Shown: positions 8,012-23,649, counted from the first letter of the stretch. The stretch is DNA of 62,584 bases from DASQHW01 sp038209365 (GCA_038209365.1 JBBQXS010000024.1:1-62584), one strand, 5' to 3'. Notes: generated by a model not told the origin, from the sequence alone. Numbers and translations: made by a program.

Positions 8012-8785
8012 TCAGCCGACAGGAGCTTCCGATCGATCGGGAACACGCGTGACCGTCAGGCCTGCTTCGGAGGCGTAGCGAGCGAAGACGACCGCGTCGC
8101 GAACCGCGCACCCGTTTCCGTCGTTGTTGAAGTACACGTATCCGTCGGCGTCAATGCCGTGGAGCTCGACGAGGCGCGCGACCCATGACCGCAGCGCGGC
8201 GGGCGCGTAGCACGACGGCGGCTGCGCGTGCCCGAAGTGGAGCCGCGCGTAGCACCAGTCCGTCGTACGCCACTCGGGCGTGATGAGGCGCGACCCGCGG
8301 TCCGCCAGACAGATCGCGGCCCCGCGCGATGCCAGGATCTCGCGCACGTCGTCGGACCACCACGACGGATGGCGCGGCTCCACCGCCACGCGTACCCGGC
8401 CGCCGAATGCCCGCAGCGTCTCGTCGAGCCGTTCAGGCGCGGCCTTCATGTCCGGAGGCAGCTGGAGCAGCACGACCGACAGGTGCGAACGCAGTGGCAC
8501 CGCGTGGGTCAACAGTCGCTCCACCGGCTCGGCCGGCTCGCGCAAGCGCCGGTAGTGCGTCAGATAATTGCTCGCCTTGATCGCGAATTCGAAGTCGTCG
8601 GGCACGCGCTTGGCCCAACCTGCGAACGTCTCGGGCTTCGGCAGCCGGTAGAAGGTGTTGTTCACCTCGACGGTCGCGAAGCGCGCCGCGTAGTGCTCCA
8701 GCCATCGCGTCGCGGGGAGCTTCGGCGGATAGAAGCGGTCGCGCCAGTGCGTGTACTGCCAACCCGAGGTACCGACCCGGAGCAT
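8012..8785 (-). CDS. DUF72 (YecE-like) family protein
   Basis: 257 residues starting MLRVGTSGWQYTHWRDRFYPPKLP, the hallmark DUF72 opening, followed by LEHYAARFATVEVNNTFYRLP. The family has a TIM-barrel-like fold and no agreed biochemical role. The chosen start (8785) has AAGGGG just upstream; a longer frame to 8878 would overlap the upstream gene. It starts 10 bases after the small membrane protein gene, so they form a pair. In the C-terminal half YVYFNNDGNGCAVRDA is the usual family end. Confidence 0.88.
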   Translation of the reverse strand: MLRVGTSGWQYTHWRDRFYPPKLPATRWLEHYAARFATVEVNNTFYRLPKPETFAGWAKRVPDDFEFAIKASNYLTHYRRLREPAEPVERLLTHAVPLRSHLSVVLLQLPPDMKAAPERLDETLRAFGGRVRVAVEPRHPSWWSDDVREILASRGAAICLADRGSRLITPEWRTTDWCYARLHFGHAQPPSCYAPAALRSWVARLVELHGIDADGYVYFNNDGNGCAVRDAVVFARYASEAGLTVTRVPDRSEAPVG

Positions 8786-8795
8786 GATCTGCCCC

Positions 8796-9155
8796 TTATT
8801 CGCGCGTCTGCTCCTGGCGCTCGAGCGCGGGCGCGCCGGCAGACTCGTTTTGGAACGCCTGCGCGGCCCGACCGACATCGCCGTCGTTCTCCTGCACGAG
8901 TCGGTCGACGAGCGCCTGGTCCTGGTTCACCGCCTGCCCGAAGGACTTGCCTTCATATCCCGGCTCGGAATACTTCGCATCGGGATCGGTTCCAGTCGGT
9001 GTGTCGTAGCCGACCGGCGCGCGCTCTCCCGTCGCCGAGTCCCCGCCGGCGAGCTTCTGCCCGGCCTGCTGACCGGGCGCCACGTGAGTGTCGTACGCCC
9101 ACTTGGCGGCGTACGCCAAACCGCCCAGCAGTACGAGCTTGGTCCTGAATCGCAT
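8796..9155 (-). CDS. Small single-pass membrane protein of unknown function
   Basis: 119 residues. After MRFRTK comes one hydrophobic stretch (LVLLGGLAYAAKWAY), then a polar, Gln/Asp/Glu-rich tail with no recognised domain. The topology suggests a membrane anchor with a soluble tail, though the short segment could also be a signal peptide without a clear cleavage site. GAGGAG precedes the ATG at good spacing. It is first in a two-gene unit with the DUF72 gene and divergent from glgX. Confidence 0.65.
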   Translation of the reverse strand: MRFRTKLVLLGGLAYAAKWAYDTHVAPGQQAGQKLAGGDSATGERAPVGYDTPTGTDPDAKYSEPGYEGKSFGQAVNQDQALVDRLVQENDGDVGRAAQAFQNESAGAPALERQEQTRE

Positions 9156-9280
9156 TACAGCTCCTCGTTGTCAGTGGTCATCACGGCTGTCGTCGCGGCG
9201 GTCGTCACGACGGTTCGGCCCACTGTGGGATGACATCATGGGCACATGCCGATCCTCGGTCGTTCGTGATCACGTACCCC

Positions 9281-9306
9281 GTTTTCTCCCGGAGACCACC
9301 GGGTAG
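9281..9306 (+). promoter_or_regulatory. SigF/SigB-type promoter of glgX
   Basis: GTTT (9281-9284), 16-base spacer, GGGTAG (9301-9306), then CG. Identical in boxes and spacing to the sites at 4223, 33565 and 33006. The glgX ATG is at 9316, only 9 bases after the -10 box, so the transcript should be leaderless or nearly so. This fits the absence of a Shine-Dalgarno sequence there. Confidence 0.7.
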
Positions 9307-9315
9307 CGCTCCCCG

Positions 9316-11514
<2,199 letters not shown>

Positions 11515-11615
11515 CCAATCTGATTGGACGCTCAGCCCGCCTGTGGCGGGTCCAGGGTCCAATCTGATTGGACGCTCAGCCCGCCTGTGGCGGGTCCACG
11601 GTCCAATCTGATTGG
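11515..11615. repeat. Tandem palindrome array filling the glgX/crotonase intergenic space
   Basis: The 13-base palindrome CCAATCTGATTGG occurs at 11515, 11559 and 11603, a period of 44. Between copies sit two near-identical 31-base spacers, each holding a second palindrome, CCCGCCTGTGGCGGG. The array begins at the base after the glgX stop and ends at the base before the crotonase stop (minus strand), so it is the whole intergenic region. It could act as a bidirectional terminator or mRNA-stabilising element, although there is no T-tract. Confidence 0.9.
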
Positions 11616-12464
11616 TCATTCGCGGCCTCCCTCGGGGATCCACCGGCCTGAGTCGCGCCATTCGACGGCCTCGTGGAATCCCCGGGTCGCGGCAAGCTCC
11701 TGGAACCAGCGGCCTTCGGGTGAGTGACGCGTGATGCCGTCGAAGACCGTCGCAAGGATCTGCGTGCCCTGCAGGCCCATGTTGTCGTAGGCCTGGTTGA
11801 TCATGAGCTTCTGCATGACCAGCTGGTTGATCGGCACGCCGGCCATCCGGTCCGCCAGCTCCTCGACGCGGGCGTCGAGCGCTTCCGGCGACACCGCTTC
11901 CAGCACGAGCCCCCATTCCGCGGCGGTCCGGCCGTCGATGGTGTCTCCGGTGAGCAACATGCGCTTCGCGCGCTCGGCACCGAGCCGGTACACCCACATC
12001 GCGGTCGTCGGGCAGCCCCAAACGCGTGCCGGCATGTAACCGATACGCGCGTCGGCCGCCATCACGACGAGATCGCATGACAGGGCGATGTCGCTGCCGC
12101 CCGCGACGGCATAGCCCTGCACCTTGCAGATCGTCGGCTTGAGCGATCGGAACAGCGTGAAGAAGTCGTCGGTGTTGCGCTTCATGCCGCGGAAATCCTT
12201 GATCGGATCCCACACGACCCCCTGCGTCCCGACTCCGGTCTCCGCGAATCGTTTGAGGTCGTAGCCGGCGCAGAACGCACGTCCGGCGCCTTGGAGCACG
12301 ATCACGTGCACCTGGTCGTCGTCGTTCCCCCGTTCGACGGCACCGCGTATCTCGGCCGGCATGCGTTCGTCGATCGCGTTCAAACGCTCGGGGCGGTTCA
12401 ACGTGATGTACGCCTTCCGGTCACGCGTCTCGTACGTCAGCGTCGCGAAGCTGTCATCGGTCAT
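11616..12464 (-). CDS. Enoyl-CoA hydratase/isomerase family protein (crotonase)
   Basis: 282 residues with the crotonase pattern: ITLNRPERLNAI (about residues 20-31), the CoA/oxyanion segment GRAFCAGYDLKRF (about 61-73), and VQGYAVAGGSDIALSCDLVVMA forming the second oxyanion-hole region. Family members hydrate or isomerise acyl-CoA thioesters. Gly-Gly-Ser-Asp stands where classic hydratases have Gly-Gly-Gly-Cys-Glu, so the usual catalytic Glu is not obvious and the reaction is uncertain. It appears to stand alone, 33 bases from the treY stop and convergent with glgX. Confidence 0.88.
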   Translation of the reverse strand: MTDDSFATLTYETRDRKAYITLNRPERLNAIDERMPAEIRGAVERGNDDDQVHVIVLQGAGRAFCAGYDLKRFAETGVGTQGVVWDPIKDFRGMKRNTDDFFTLFRSLKPTICKVQGYAVAGGSDIALSCDLVVMAADARIGYMPARVWGCPTTAMWVYRLGAERAKRMLLTGDTIDGRTAAEWGLVLEAVSPEALDARVEELADRMAGVPINQLVMQKLMINQAYDNMGLQGTQILATVFDGITRHSPEGRWFQELAATRGFHEAVEWRDSGRWIPEGGRE

Positions 12465-12497
12465 GCGTCACAGCATGCACCAGGTGACGAAGCGTCG

Positions 12498-14576
12498 TCA
12501 GGGGACCAGGAGCGCGACCGGCAGGTCCGCGAGGACGTCGGCGAGACGTAGGCCCCCGCGCCACGTGGGTGGTCCGTCGTCGGGGAGCGCGATCGTCGTG
12601 TCGCCCCAGACATCACCAACCGGCCAGCGGCCGCGCTCGGTGATGCGGGTCGGGAGGCGAGGAGCGATCGCGATCGCCCATTCGTCGCCGCGCCGGCGCG
12701 CGAACGCCAGCACGGTCTCCGGGGTCTCGATCGGGATGTACTCCCCTTGCGAGAACAGCTCGCGGTGCATGCGGCGGAGGTGAAGGCCTGCGGCAGCGAC
12801 ATGCAGCTTGACCGCGCCCGAACGCCAGTCGGCGAGCGTCGGCACGGCGTGCAGCAGCTGCGCGCGCCGCCCGAAGTCGACGGGACGGCGGTTGTCGGGG
12901 TCGACGAGCGACAGATCCCACAGCTCGCAGCCCCGATACATGTCGGGTGTCCCGGGCATGCCCAACTTCCAGGTGAGCATCGCAAGCGAGTTGATCGCGC
13001 CGAAGAACGCGACTTCGTCGACGAGATCACCGAAGGCGGCAACGAGCAAGCGACCGCCGTCGGCGATCGTGCGTCGCGCGCACGCGATGACCGCGCGTTC
13101 GTGACGCTCGTTCGGATGGATCCAATTCGTCTGCTGCTTGGCCTCCCGTAACGCCTTGCGCAGGTACTGCTCGATGCGGCGGTCGAAATCCCGCAGATCG
13201 TCGGGGTCGAGAGGCCACGCGCCCAGGAGCGTCTGCGCGACGAAGCGTTGCTCGACAAGTGTGACGGTCGGGCCCGGAGCGACGAGCTCGCGCCAGCACA
13301 TCAGTCCTGCTTCGAACGCCTCGGCGCGCTCCGACAACACACAGAGCCGCGCTCGAACGTCTTCACTGCGCTTCGTGTCGTGGGTGCTCGTGCCGACCAA
13401 GCCACGATGCGCCGACGCGAGCGCGTGGAACCGCGTGACGGCGTCGCGCGCGTCCGCGCCCGGATCGCCGCCTACTTCGTTCTGCGCGAGCAGGGCCGGA
13501 TAGCGGTAGCACGCGGTGTCCTCGTGACCCTTCGCCATCACCGCGCCGCTCAGCTGCTGCCAGCGCCTGACGAGGTCCGTGGGAGGGTCCGCGAGGAGGC
13601 GGGCGCGCAGCGGCTCGGCGGTCTCGGGAGGAAGCTTCACGCTCGCCCGATCGATACGATCGCGATCGCGATCCGTCGCTCCGTAGGTGCGATACACGTC
13701 GAGGCCGACCGTGACGTCGTGCAACGCCGGGGCGAGCAGATCCGCATCGTCGAGCAGCCGCGTCAGTCGTGACCATTCCGGCGTGAACAGCTCGTCGAGC
13801 GCGAACGACTTGCTGTCTTGCTCGACGGCGGCAAATGCATTGCCACCGTTCTCTCCGAGGAGCGCGGCGTCGAGCCGGCCGCGTCCGTCGGGATCGATCA
13901 ACAACTCGGTGAGCGCGACGCCGGCGTCGTATCCGGTCGTGCCCGCGACTGGCCACGACGCAGGGAGGGCTTCATCGCGCGCCAGGACCTTCTCGACGAC
14001 GACGTACGCACCCCCGGTCGCGTCGTGCAGCCGGCGAAGATATTGCTCGGGATCTACCAGCCCGTCGACATGGTCCACACGTAAACCGTCGACGACACCG
14101 GCCGACAACAGGTCGACCACGAGCGCGTGCGTCTCGCGGAACACGTCCAGCTGCTCGACCCGCACCCCGACGAGCTCGCCGACGTCGAAGAACCGGCGGT
14201 AGTGCACGTTGTCGCGATCGTCGAACCACGCGTCGAAGTAGTGCGTATCGCGCGTTGCCAGCATCTCGCGCCACCGCGGATTCTCGTCGGACGCCGCCTG
14301 GTGGTTCGGGACGATGTCCAACAAGATGCGCAGGCCGGCACCATGCGCAATTGTCGAGAGGCGATCGAGCGCCTCGCGGCCGCCGAGCTCTGGGTTCACG
14401 CGCGTCGGGTCGGTGACGTCGTAGCCGTGCGTGCTCCCCCGCCGCGCCGCGAACACCGGCGACAGATAGATCCAATCGACGCCGAGGTCGACGAGATACG
14501 GGACCAGCCTCGCCGCGGCGTCCAGATCGAAGTCGGCGTTGCACTGGAGCCGGTACGTCGAGGCCGGAAGGATCAC
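12498..14576 (-). CDS. treY: Maltooligosyl trehalose synthase TreY
   Basis: 692 residues. It converts the reducing-end alpha-1,4 bond of a glucan to alpha-1,1, giving maltooligosyl trehalose for TreZ. The opening STYRLQ...F.L..A..LVPYL..LGV.WIYLSPVF and GSTHGYDV are the TreY signature. The GH13 residues are seen in GLRVDHVDGL, VVEKVLA and GTSTHDTKRSEDVRARL. It is somewhat shorter than many TreY proteins. GTG start overlapping the treZ stop as GTGA, without a Shine-Dalgarno sequence, so translation is coupled. It is last of the six-gene unit. Confidence 0.95.
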   Translation of the reverse strand: MILPASTYRLQCNADFDLDAAARLVPYLVDLGVDWIYLSPVFAARRGSTHGYDVTDPTRVNPELGGREALDRLSTIAHGAGLRILLDIVPNHQAASDENPRWREMLATRDTHYFDAWFDDRDNVHYRRFFDVGELVGVRVEQLDVFRETHALVVDLLSAGVVDGLRVDHVDGLVDPEQYLRRLHDATGGAYVVVEKVLARDEALPASWPVAGTTGYDAGVALTELLIDPDGRGRLDAALLGENGGNAFAAVEQDSKSFALDELFTPEWSRLTRLLDDADLLAPALHDVTVGLDVYRTYGATDRDRDRIDRASVKLPPETAEPLRARLLADPPTDLVRRWQQLSGAVMAKGHEDTACYRYPALLAQNEVGGDPGADARDAVTRFHALASAHRGLVGTSTHDTKRSEDVRARLCVLSERAEAFEAGLMCWRELVAPGPTVTLVEQRFVAQTLLGAWPLDPDDLRDFDRRIEQYLRKALREAKQQTNWIHPNERHERAVIACARRTIADGGRLLVAAFGDLVDEVAFFGAINSLAMLTWKLGMPGTPDMYRGCELWDLSLVDPDNRRPVDFGRRAQLLHAVPTLADWRSGAVKLHVAAAGLHLRRMHRELFSQGEYIPIETPETVLAFARRRGDEWAIAIAPRLPTRITERGRWPVGDVWGDTTIALPDDGPPTWRGGLRLADVLADLPVALLVP

Positions 14577-16402
14577 GTTCCGAGACCGAGGACGAGCGCC
14601 GAACGGGGCGGCAGCTTCACCCGCAGCCGGCCGTCGCCTTCGCCGGCGATCGTGTCCGGCAATCCGCGCTCGTCGCCGTGCGTGTCGAGCAGCGTCGTCC
14701 AGACGCCGCCTCCGAGCAGGATCTCGACGTCATGAGGAACGTCGTCGAACCCGAGAACGATCAGGACCGCGTCGTCGGGCGCGCTGCGGGTGACCACGAT
14801 TGCGCGTTCGTCGTCGAGCACCGCGGTCGCGACGAGGGACGGGTCGAGGATCCGCAACGCGGAGCGGCTCGTGCGCAACCTCAGCAACGTGCGATACCAC
14901 TCGAGCACCGAGGCATGAGGTTCGCGTCCGCGCTTCGCCCAGTCGAGCCTGGCGCGGTCGAAGGTCGCCTCGGCCTGCGGGTCGGTCGGTTCCTGCTCGG
15001 CGAGCGACGCGAATTCGGCCCGACGGCCCCGACGCACCGCCTCGACGAGCGCGGGATCGGAATGCGAGACGAAGTACGGGAACGGGTTCGTCTCGCCGTA
15101 CTCCTCGCCCATGAACAGCAGCGGCAGGAACGGCGAGCACAAGACAGCCACCGCCGCGAGACGTACGCCGTTGTCGCCGATTTGGGTTGCAATGCGATCG
15201 CCGGCGGCGCGGTTGCCGACCTGGTCGTGGTTCTGGTCGAACACGACGAATCGCTGGCCGGGCAGGAGCGCACCGGCCGGGCGCCCGTGCCGGCGGTCGC
15301 GGAACGACGAGTAGCGGTTCGCGTAGACGAAGCCTCGTTCGAAGGCGGTTGCCAGATCGGAAGGTGACCCGTAGTCGACGTAGTAGTCGTGCCGCTCGCC
15401 CGTGAGGAGCGCGTGCAGGGAATGGTGGAAGTCGTCGTTCCACTGGGCGTCGCAACCGACGCCGCCGTGCTCCTTGGTCGTGATGAGCCTCGCGTCGTTG
15501 TCGGCGCTCTCGGCGATCACGTGCACGAGCCGGCCGTGCCGGTCGGCGAAGCCGTGCACGGCGTCTATGAGCTCCTCGACGAACGGATACGCGCTGGGAT
15601 CCGCGATCGCGTGCACGGCGTCGAGGCGCAACGCGTCGATGCGGAAGTCTCCGATCCAAGACAGCGCGCTCTCGACGAAGAAGCGCCGGACCTCGTCGCG
15701 GCCCGGACCGTCGAAGTTGAGCGCATCGCCCCACGGGGTGCGGTATCGATCGGTGAAATACGGGCCGTACGCGGGCAGCACGTTGCCTTCGGGTCCGAGG
15801 TGGTTGTACACGACGTCGAGAACGACCGCGAGGCCGCGGCGATGCGCGGCGTCGACCAGCCGGCGCAGGCCGTCGGGCCCACCGTACGCGGACTCGGCGG
15901 CGAACGGGAACACGCCGTCGTAGCCCCAGTTGCGGCCGCCCGGGAACTCGGCGACGGGCATCAGCTCGATGGCTGTGATCCCGAGATCGCGAAGCGCGTC
16001 GAGTCGCTCGATTACCGCGTCGAACGTGCCCGCCGGTGTGAACGTGCCGACGTGCAGCTCGTAGACGACGTAGTCCGCGAGCGGGAGGCCGACCCATTCG
16101 ACACCTGACCACGCGAACGTGGGATCGATCACGGCCGAGTCGCCGTGCACGTCGTCGGGTTGCCAGCGAGACGCCGGGTCGGGCAAAGGGCCGGACCCGG
16201 CGTCGCCGTCGAGCGAGAAGCGATAGCGCGCGCCCGGAACCAGCCCCTCGACCCGCGCAACGTGGTAACCGGTGTCGGCGCGCACCATCGGTACGCGACG
16301 TCCATCAAGACCGCTGATGACCACCTCGACCCGGGACGTCGCCGGCGCCCATGTGCAGAACTCGACGGCGTCGTCCGACGCCCACGCGCCCAGCCGCGTC
16401 AT
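14573..16402 (-). CDS. treZ: Malto-oligosyltrehalose trehalohydrolase TreZ
   Basis: 609 residues. It cleaves maltooligosyl trehalose to release trehalose. An N-terminal CBM48-like domain (FCTWAPATSRVEVVI) is followed by the GH13 barrel: ELHVGTFTPAGTFDAVIERLDALRDLG is typical TreZ, then DVVYNHLGPEGN, LRLDAVHAI (nucleophile Asp), VIAESADND (Glu) and FDQNHDQVGNR (Asp). Its ATG shares one base with the glgB stop (TGATG), and its own stop overlaps the treY start. Confidence 0.95.
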   Translation of the reverse strand: MTRLGAWASDDAVEFCTWAPATSRVEVVISGLDGRRVPMVRADTGYHVARVEGLVPGARYRFSLDGDAGSGPLPDPASRWQPDDVHGDSAVIDPTFAWSGVEWVGLPLADYVVYELHVGTFTPAGTFDAVIERLDALRDLGITAIELMPVAEFPGGRNWGYDGVFPFAAESAYGGPDGLRRLVDAAHRRGLAVVLDVVYNHLGPEGNVLPAYGPYFTDRYRTPWGDALNFDGPGRDEVRRFFVESALSWIGDFRIDALRLDAVHAIADPSAYPFVEELIDAVHGFADRHGRLVHVIAESADNDARLITTKEHGGVGCDAQWNDDFHHSLHALLTGERHDYYVDYGSPSDLATAFERGFVYANRYSSFRDRRHGRPAGALLPGQRFVVFDQNHDQVGNRAAGDRIATQIGDNGVRLAAVAVLCSPFLPLLFMGEEYGETNPFPYFVSHSDPALVEAVRRGRRAEFASLAEQEPTDPQAEATFDRARLDWAKRGREPHASVLEWYRTLLRLRTSRSALRILDPSLVATAVLDDERAIVVTRSAPDDAVLIVLGFDDVPHDVEILLGGGVWTTLLDTHGDERGLPDTIAGEGDGRLRVKLPPRSALVLGLGT

Positions 16403-18273
16403 CAGCTGCGCTCAGGCGTGAGGAACAACGCGGCGAGCGGTGGCAGCGTGAGGGTCAACGACCATGGCTGGTCGTGCAGCGGTGCAGGTTGCGCGTCCAC
16501 CCCGCCGAGGTTCCCGACACCGGAACCGCCATAGACGTCTGCATCGCTGTTCAGCACCTCGCGCCAATAGCCGCCGCACGGTACGGGCACGCGGACATTG
16601 GTCCACACTTCGGGCGTGAAGTTTCCGACGAAGAGGACCGGCGCGCCGTCCGACGCGTGACGCAGGAAGGCGAGCGTGCTGCGGTCGCGATCGTCGGCGA
16701 TCGCCCACGAGAACCCGCCGGGGTCGTTGTCGCGCTCGTGCAATGCCGGGCGCGCGCGGATCAGATGATTGAGGTCGGTGACCCAACGTCGTATGCCCGC
16801 GTGGGCCGGATCATCGAGCAACCACCAGTCGCACTGCCCGTCGTGATCCCACTCGCCCCACTGGCCGAGCTCCCCGCCCATGAAGAGCAGCTTCTTGCCC
16901 GGTGACGCCCACTGATAGCCGAACAGCAACCGCAGGTTCGCGAGTTGCTGCCAGGAATCACCCGGCATCTTCGAGGCCAGCGAACCCTTGCCGTACACGA
17001 CTTCGTCGTGCGACAGGGGCAGCAGGTAGTTCTCGGTCCAGGCGTACACCGCGCGGAACGTCAATTCGTCGTGGTGGAACCGCCGGTGGATCGGCTCGCG
17101 CTCCATGTACTGCAACGTGTCGTGCATCCAGCCCATGTCCCACTTCACGCCGAACCCCAATCCCCCGAGGTATGTGGGACGCGACACGCCCGGCCACGCC
17201 GTCGACTCCTCGGCATAGGTCTGCACGTCGGGGAACGACCGGTAGACCTCCTCGTTGAGCTCGCGCAGGAAGGCAATTGCACCGAGGTTCTCCCTGCCGC
17301 CGTGCTCGTTCGGCACCCACTCTCCGGGCTTGCGCGAGTAGTCGAGGTACAGCATTGAGGCGACGGCGTCGACCCTCAGGCCGTCGGCGTGGTAGCGATC
17401 GAGCCAGAAGCACGCGCTGCTGATCAGGAACGACCGGACTTCGTGCCGGTCGTAGTTGAACACGAGCGTGTTCCAGTCGGGATGGAAACCTTGCCTGGGA
17501 TCGGCGTGCTCGAAGAGATGCGTGCCGTCGAAGCGTGACAACGCGAACTCGTCAGACGGAAAATGCGACGGCACCCAGTCCAGCAATACGCCTACGCCTT
17601 CCCGATGCAGCGCGTCGACGAAAGCCATGAAGTCTGTGGGGCTGCCGTACAACGAGCTCGGCGCGAAGTACGACGTCGTCTGGTAGCCCCACGAGCCGAA
17701 GAACGGGTGCTCCATGATCGGCAACAGCTCGACGTGTGTGAACCCGAGCTCGCGCGCGTACTCGCCGAGACGCGCGCCGGCCTCTCGATACGAGAGGCTG
17801 AACCCGCGTTGGTCGCGCCGCCACGAACCAAGGTGCGCCTCATAGATCGAGATCGGCGCGTCAAGCCGCTGGCGTTCGGCCCGGGCACGCATCCAGCCGT
17901 CGTCATGCCACGTGTATGCAAGATCGGCGACGATGGACGCGGTGCCGGGCGGCTGTTCGGTCGCGAAGGCGAACGGGTCGGCCTTGTCCGCCGTGGAGCC
18001 GGTGTGCGACTCGATGTGGAACTTGTAGCGGTCACCGGCCTGCCATCCGGCGAGCCGCACCGACCACAATCCGCTCCTGCCGAGCGGCTCCATGACGTCG
18101 GTACCGGGGATCCAACCGTTGCGATCGCCGACTACCGACACCGCGCGCGCATTCGGTGCCCAGACGCCGAACTCGACTGCCTCATCGACGCCGTGCGCGC
18201 CCAATCGTTCGTACAACCGGTAGTGCCGGCCTTCGTTGAACAGATAGAGGTCATCCGCCGTCACCAGGGTCAT
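16402..18273 (-). CDS. glgB: 1,4-alpha-glucan branching enzyme GlgB (short form)
   Basis: 623 residues, so the short form with one CBM48 (YRLYERLGAH...FGVWAPNARAVSVVGDRNGW) rather than two. It makes alpha-1,6 branches. Motifs: YEAHLGSWRR, DWVPSHFP, LRVDAVASMLYLDY (nucleophile Asp), AEESTAWP (Glu) and LSHDEVVYGKGS (Asp). The start at 18273 is set by AAGGAGGAG upstream and a 4-base ATGA overlap with the malQ stop; the longer open frame upstream is antisense noise. In a GlgE pathway GlgB branches the glucan that GlgE extends. Confidence 0.95.
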   Translation of the reverse strand: MTLVTADDLYLFNEGRHYRLYERLGAHGVDEAVEFGVWAPNARAVSVVGDRNGWIPGTDVMEPLGRSGLWSVRLAGWQAGDRYKFHIESHTGSTADKADPFAFATEQPPGTASIVADLAYTWHDDGWMRARAERQRLDAPISIYEAHLGSWRRDQRGFSLSYREAGARLGEYARELGFTHVELLPIMEHPFFGSWGYQTTSYFAPSSLYGSPTDFMAFVDALHREGVGVLLDWVPSHFPSDEFALSRFDGTHLFEHADPRQGFHPDWNTLVFNYDRHEVRSFLISSACFWLDRYHADGLRVDAVASMLYLDYSRKPGEWVPNEHGGRENLGAIAFLRELNEEVYRSFPDVQTYAEESTAWPGVSRPTYLGGLGFGVKWDMGWMHDTLQYMEREPIHRRFHHDELTFRAVYAWTENYLLPLSHDEVVYGKGSLASKMPGDSWQQLANLRLLFGYQWASPGKKLLFMGGELGQWGEWDHDGQCDWWLLDDPAHAGIRRWVTDLNHLIRARPALHERDNDPGGFSWAIADDRDRSTLAFLRHASDGAPVLFVGNFTPEVWTNVRVPVPCGGYWREVLNSDADVYGGSGVGNLGGVDAQPAPLHDQPWSLTLTLPPLAALFLTPERS

Positions 18274-20224
18274 GCGTGACCACTCCTCCTTGGGCGGCGG
18301 CGAGCCTGATCGAGCCGGTCGAGCGCGTTCTTGACCGTGTCGAGCGTGTCGAGCTCGTCGAGTCCGTACGCCAACCGTTGCCGGAATCGCCCGTCTTGAT
18401 GGTCGGACCCCGGGATGTTCTGCGGATCGCTCTCCAACCACAAGTCTTCCAGCGACGCCTGTACGAGCGGCGCAGCGCTCCGTCCGAGCCATGCCAGCGT
18501 CGCGGCCAGCACTGACTCGGGCGCGATCATCTCGCCGTATTCGGTGTCGAGCTCGCCCGCGGCGCGCAGTACTTCCAGAAGAGCACCGCGGGGTGCCGGA
18601 GCAAGGTCGTGCCACCAGGTCGCGAACGTCGGCAGATCGTGGGTGTCCATGCAAGCGAGGTCACGGGCAGGTGGCGGCCGCGCGATCGCGTCATCGTCGT
18701 TCGGCAGGTCGAACTCCAACACCCACATCCCGAGCGCACGGTGACGGCGCATCGCCCGGTTGGTCTCGGCCGGTACCGTGCCGAGGTTCTCGCCGACCAC
18801 CGTCGCGCCGTGCCGCGCGGCTTCGACGCACACCACCGCCCACTGTTCCTCGGCCGCATAGCGCACGTACGCGCCTTCGCCTGATGACGCCCCCGGGGCG
18901 ATCATCCAGAGGCGGTGCAGCCCCATCACGTGATCGATGCGCAGGGCACGCGCGTATTGGAAGTTCGCCCCGAGACAGCCGGCAAGATACGCGTAGCCGG
19001 TATCGCGTGTGACCTGCGGATGCACGGGCGGGAAGCCCCAGTCCTGGCCGCCTGCGAAGAACTTGTCGGGCGGCGCGCCCACCGATGCGTCCCTGATGAA
19101 CAGCTCACCCTCCTGGGCGACGTCGAATCCGGCGCGATGCGCACCGATCGGGAGGTCGAAGTACAGCAGTTGGTCGCGGCCGGCGAGCTCCTCTGCGAGT
19201 GATCCGAGCTGTTGCGCCATCAACCACTGCGCGTACGCGTGCAAGCGAACACCGGGCTCTCCGCTGCCCTCGACGCGCGCGCGGAACCGCGCGTACTCGA
19301 GCGCCAACGGAGTGGACGCGAGCCAGGCATGGAGTGCCGCGCTCCGACCGGAGGTGGCATCGAGCCGACCCAGCGCGCGTTCGAGCGCCGGCCGGCGCGC
19401 GTCCGCAAGGCGGGGCAGATCGGTGAAGCGGCCCGGTGATGGTTCGACGACGGGTGGTTCACCTTCGAACTCGGGCACGGCGCGCAGGTCGAGGTACAGC
19501 TCGTTCCAGAACCGCCGGCTCACGGGTGCATACGGGCTCGGGTCGCACGGTTCGTCGCCGTGACCGACGAACGTCGCGAGAATCGGCAGGGTGCCGACGA
19601 CGCGGGCGCCGCGTCCCGACGCCCATGCCGAGAGCCGGGCGAGCGATGCGAGGTCACCGGTGTGGGTGCGGTCACGGTCATGTAGCGCGTACACCGGAGC
19701 GAACACGCCCCACGCGCGCTCCAACCCGGCGCGTCCGATGCGGCCGGGCGCGGCGAGCAACGTCGCTTCCGCACGGCGTCCCGCGGCTTCCAGCGTGATG
19801 CGATGCCTTCCCGTCTCGAAGCCGCGAGGCAACCGCACGTCGAGCTGCACGGCGCCGTCCGCGCGGCTCGATACATGGACGTCGCAGGCGTCTCGGAGGA
19901 CGCGATCCGAGCGGTCGCCGTGCTCGACGACGATCTCGAACGGATCGTCGCCCGCCGCTTCCGGCAATCGCACGGTCAGTACAGGTGGTGCGCCGTCCCA
20001 TGAAACCGCGACGGGCTCGACGAGCCGTTTCGCGCGCTCGCTCGCGAGGCGCCGCCGCGCGGCTCGTGCGTCCTCGGGCCGCTGCAGCGCGATGCCGAGC
20101 ATCTGCACCGTGGCGATCAACGTGTCGTCGGAACAGGCGCGCGTTTCCCCGTCCTGGTCGCGCCAGCGCACCTCGACCCCGAGCTCTCGGGCGAGGGCGC
20201 GCAGGTCGCGCAGGCCGCGCACGC

Positions 20225-20228
<4 letters not shown>
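18270..20228 (-). CDS. malQ: 4-alpha-glucanotransferase (amylomaltase) MalQ
   Basis: 652 residues, GH77. It transfers glucan segments between oligosaccharides and releases glucose. The catalytic regions are RIDHVMGLHRLW (nucleophile Asp), GENLGTVP (acid Glu) and DTHDLPTFATWW (Asp). The roughly 200 N-terminal residues are the extra domain found in actinobacterial MalQ. GTG start at 20228 overlaps the treS stop as GTGA, with GAGGAG just upstream. Its place inside a GlgE/TreS operon suggests it trims or recycles short malto-oligosaccharides for TreYZ and GlgE; that role is inference. Confidence 0.93.

Positions 20229-23649
<3,421 letters not shown>

Noticed and set aside
5962..8046. A 694-residue open frame on the minus strand opposite the LigD gene
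   Set aside because: It is antisense to a well-supported gene and to part of the SRPBCC region, with Arg/His/Ala-rich low-sense sequence; long antisense frames are expected at this GC content.
11515..11615. CRISPR-like array
   Set aside because: Only three repeats of 13 bases, and the intervening sequences are near-identical to each other rather than unique spacers; no cas genes.
18274..18654. N-terminal extension of GlgB
   Set aside because: It is antisense-like, Arg-rich and overlaps malQ; the ATG at 18273 has AAGGAGGAG and an ATGA overlap.
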